DNA of 64,000 nt from Roseovarius carneus (GTDB lineage: Bacteria > Pseudomonadota > Alphaproteobacteria > Rhodobacterales > Rhodobacteraceae), in contig NZ_JAHSPD010000001.1 of the NCBI RefSeq assembly GCF_020141465.1, positions 2,586,374 through 2,650,373 on the forward strand. Direction: 5' to 3'. Positions 62,854-64,000 of the stretch are shown piece by piece. Within the stretch, counting starts at the first letter, position 1, and every line of letters begins with the position of its first letter. The notes below the pieces were generated by a model. That model ran no database searches and was not told the DNA's origin. It saw nothing but the letters and a program-made list of their open reading frames with translations. A program made the position numbers and the translations under genes.

Positions 62854-64000
62854 ATGAAGGGCAAAAGCAGTATTTCGAAATCTGCCATGTGGGTCTTGAT
62901 GGGTCTCTTGATCCTCGGACTCGGCGGCTTTGGCGTGACCAATCTGGGCGGCAATATCACGCGCGTAGGCTCGGTCGGGGAGGCCGAGATCAGCGTCACG
63001 GACTATGCGCAGGCGCTGCGCTCCGAGATCAACGCGGCACAATCTGAGGCTGGCCGCGCCATTTCCTTCCCCGAGGTACAGGCGGCGGGCCTTGATGATC
63101 AGATCCTCGCCCGGTTGGTGGCTGAGGCCGCTCTGGACGATGAGACACGCAAGATGGGCATTTCCGTCGGCGATGAGATTTTGCGCGAGCAAATCCTCGT
63201 GATCCCTGCGTTTCGCGGCATGGACGGCACATTCAACCGCGAGGCGTATCGCTTTGCGCTGGATCAGGCCGGGCTGAACGAGGCGCAGTTCGAGCAAAAC
63301 ATCCGCGACGAGACCGCCCGCACGATTGTGCAGGGTGCCGTCATTTCGGGCGTGAGCGCGCCCGACGCCTATACAGACACGCTTCTGAGCTACATCGCGG
63401 AAGAGCGCGACATCACGTTTACCACCCTTGACCGTGGCGATCTGGTTACCGGCCTGCCGACGCCAACCGAGGCCGATCTGCGTGCTTATCACCAATCCAA
63501 CCTGCCCGATTTCACCATGCCAGAGGTGAAGCAAATCACTTATGCATGGCTCACGCCCGAGATGATCATCGACGATGTAGAGGTCGATGAGGCCAGTCTG
63601 CGTGAGGCTTATGAGGACCGCCTGCTGGAGTTTCAGCAGCCCGAGCGGCGTCTGATCGAGCGTCTGGTCTACCCTGATACCGCCGCCGCAGAGGCCGCTC
63701 TTGCATCGCTTGAGACGGGACGCAGCTTCGAGGATCTGGTGACGGAGCGTGGTCTAACCCTCACGGATGTGGATCTGGGTGATGTGGCTCTGGACGAGCT
63801 TGGCAATGCAGGCTTGCCGGTTTTCGCCGCCGAGACGGGCGATATCGTCGGTCCCGCCGAGACATCGCTTGGCCCAGCACTTTTCCGCGTCAATGCCGTG
63901 CTTCAGGCGCAAAACACCAGCTTTGAAGAGGCCGAGCCCCTTTTGCGCGCAGAGCTTGCGAGCGACCGTGCGTCGCGCGTGATCCTTGGCGCGGTGGACG
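62854..64000 (+). CDS. PpiD/SurA-like peptidyl-prolyl isomerase, N-terminal part (runs off the window)
   Basis: The first 382 codons of a membrane-anchored chaperone. A basic N-terminus is followed by one membrane helix (AMWVLMGLLILGLGGFGV, about 11-28), then a SurA-N-like domain from about 35 (ISVTDYAQALRSEINAAQ, LDDQILARLVAEAALDDE) and, from about 215, a region leading to a parvulin-like domain. No stop occurs before the window end. PpiD-type proteins assist folding of secreted and outer-membrane proteins. Confidence 0.88.
   Translation, partial: MKGKSSISKSAMWVLMGLLILGLGGFGVTNLGGNITRVGSVGEAEISVTDYAQALRSEINAAQSEAGRAISFPEVQAAGLDDQILARLVAEAALDDETRKMGISVGDEILREQILVIPAFRGMDGTFNREAYRFALDQAGLNEAQFEQNIRDETARTIVQGAVISGVSAPDAYTDTLLSYIAEERDITFTTLDRGDLVTGLPTPTEADLRAYHQSNLPDFTMPEVKQITYAWLTPEMIIDDVEVDEASLREAYEDRLLEFQQPERRLIERLVYPDTAAAEAALASLETGRSFEDLVTERGLTLTDVDLGDVALDELGNAGLPVFAAETGDIVGPAETSLGPALFRVNAVLQAQNTSFEEAEPLLRAELASDRASRVILGAVD

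Overview
The window is a dense, GC-rich bacterial chromosome segment. Gene content and protein style point to a marine alphaproteobacterium of the Roseobacter group (Rhodobacteraceae): a B12-dependent ribonucleotide reductase, a stand-alone pterin-binding methyltransferase beside a MetF-like reductase, a branched-chain-type (HAAT) ABC operon, 2-aminoethylphosphonate (AEP) catabolism, dimethylglycine-dehydrogenase-like proteins and sulfite oxidation. This assignment is inference; the window contains no rRNA or taxonomic marker.

Left part (1-11.1 kb): a truncated AraC-type regulator, then a tightly packed set of a Rieske oxygenase, two SDR dehydrogenases and a carnitine-dehydrogenase-like enzyme. 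A three-subunit molybdenum hydroxylase follows with a small MoaD-like protein, then RidA, and on the opposite strand a dimethylglycine-dehydrogenase-like flavoprotein. Together they look like catabolism of an N-methylated (quaternary or cyclic) amine whose identity is not visible. From 11 to 19.5 kb come housekeeping and small genes (HExxH lipoprotein, gamma-glutamyltransferase, 2-hydroxyacid dehydrogenase, SH3 protein, tRNA-Gln, YaeQ, M20 peptidase). This stretch also holds short inverted repeats and a probable insertion-sequence remnant.

Middle (19.9-35 kb): a liv-type transporter operon (livKHMGF order on the minus strand) lies directly downstream of a cluster with a PhzS-like flavin monooxygenase, an alpha/beta hydrolase and two paralogous cupins. 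This is a probable uncharacterised uptake-plus-degradation pathway. Next come an ECF sigma/anti-sigma pair, a SorAB-type sulfite dehydrogenase, and an Att-like ABC exporter with a lipocalin-like partner.

Right-middle (35.2-48.4 kb): a near-complete AEP island. It has the AepXVW importer (plus strand), a Na/Pi cotransporter-family protein, a DMT permease, PbfA, PhnY, PhnA and PhnW (minus strand), and a divergent LysR regulator. The scheme is AEP to phosphonoacetaldehyde (PhnW; PbfA for the hydroxylated analogue), then phosphonoacetate (PhnY), then acetate plus phosphate (PhnA). The Na/Pi protein is placed to move the released phosphate.

Right part (48.5-64 kb): mostly core functions: RlmE, Ppx/GppA, a MetF-like reductase and a methyl-THF methyltransferase, NrdJ with candidate NrdR boxes, tRNA-Pro, DUF192, a double cold-shock protein, PdxH, FabI, Gpt, an aminotransferase and a truncated PpiD-like isomerase. 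An ImmA/IrrE-like metallopeptidase of different base composition lies downstream of nrdJ and looks acquired.
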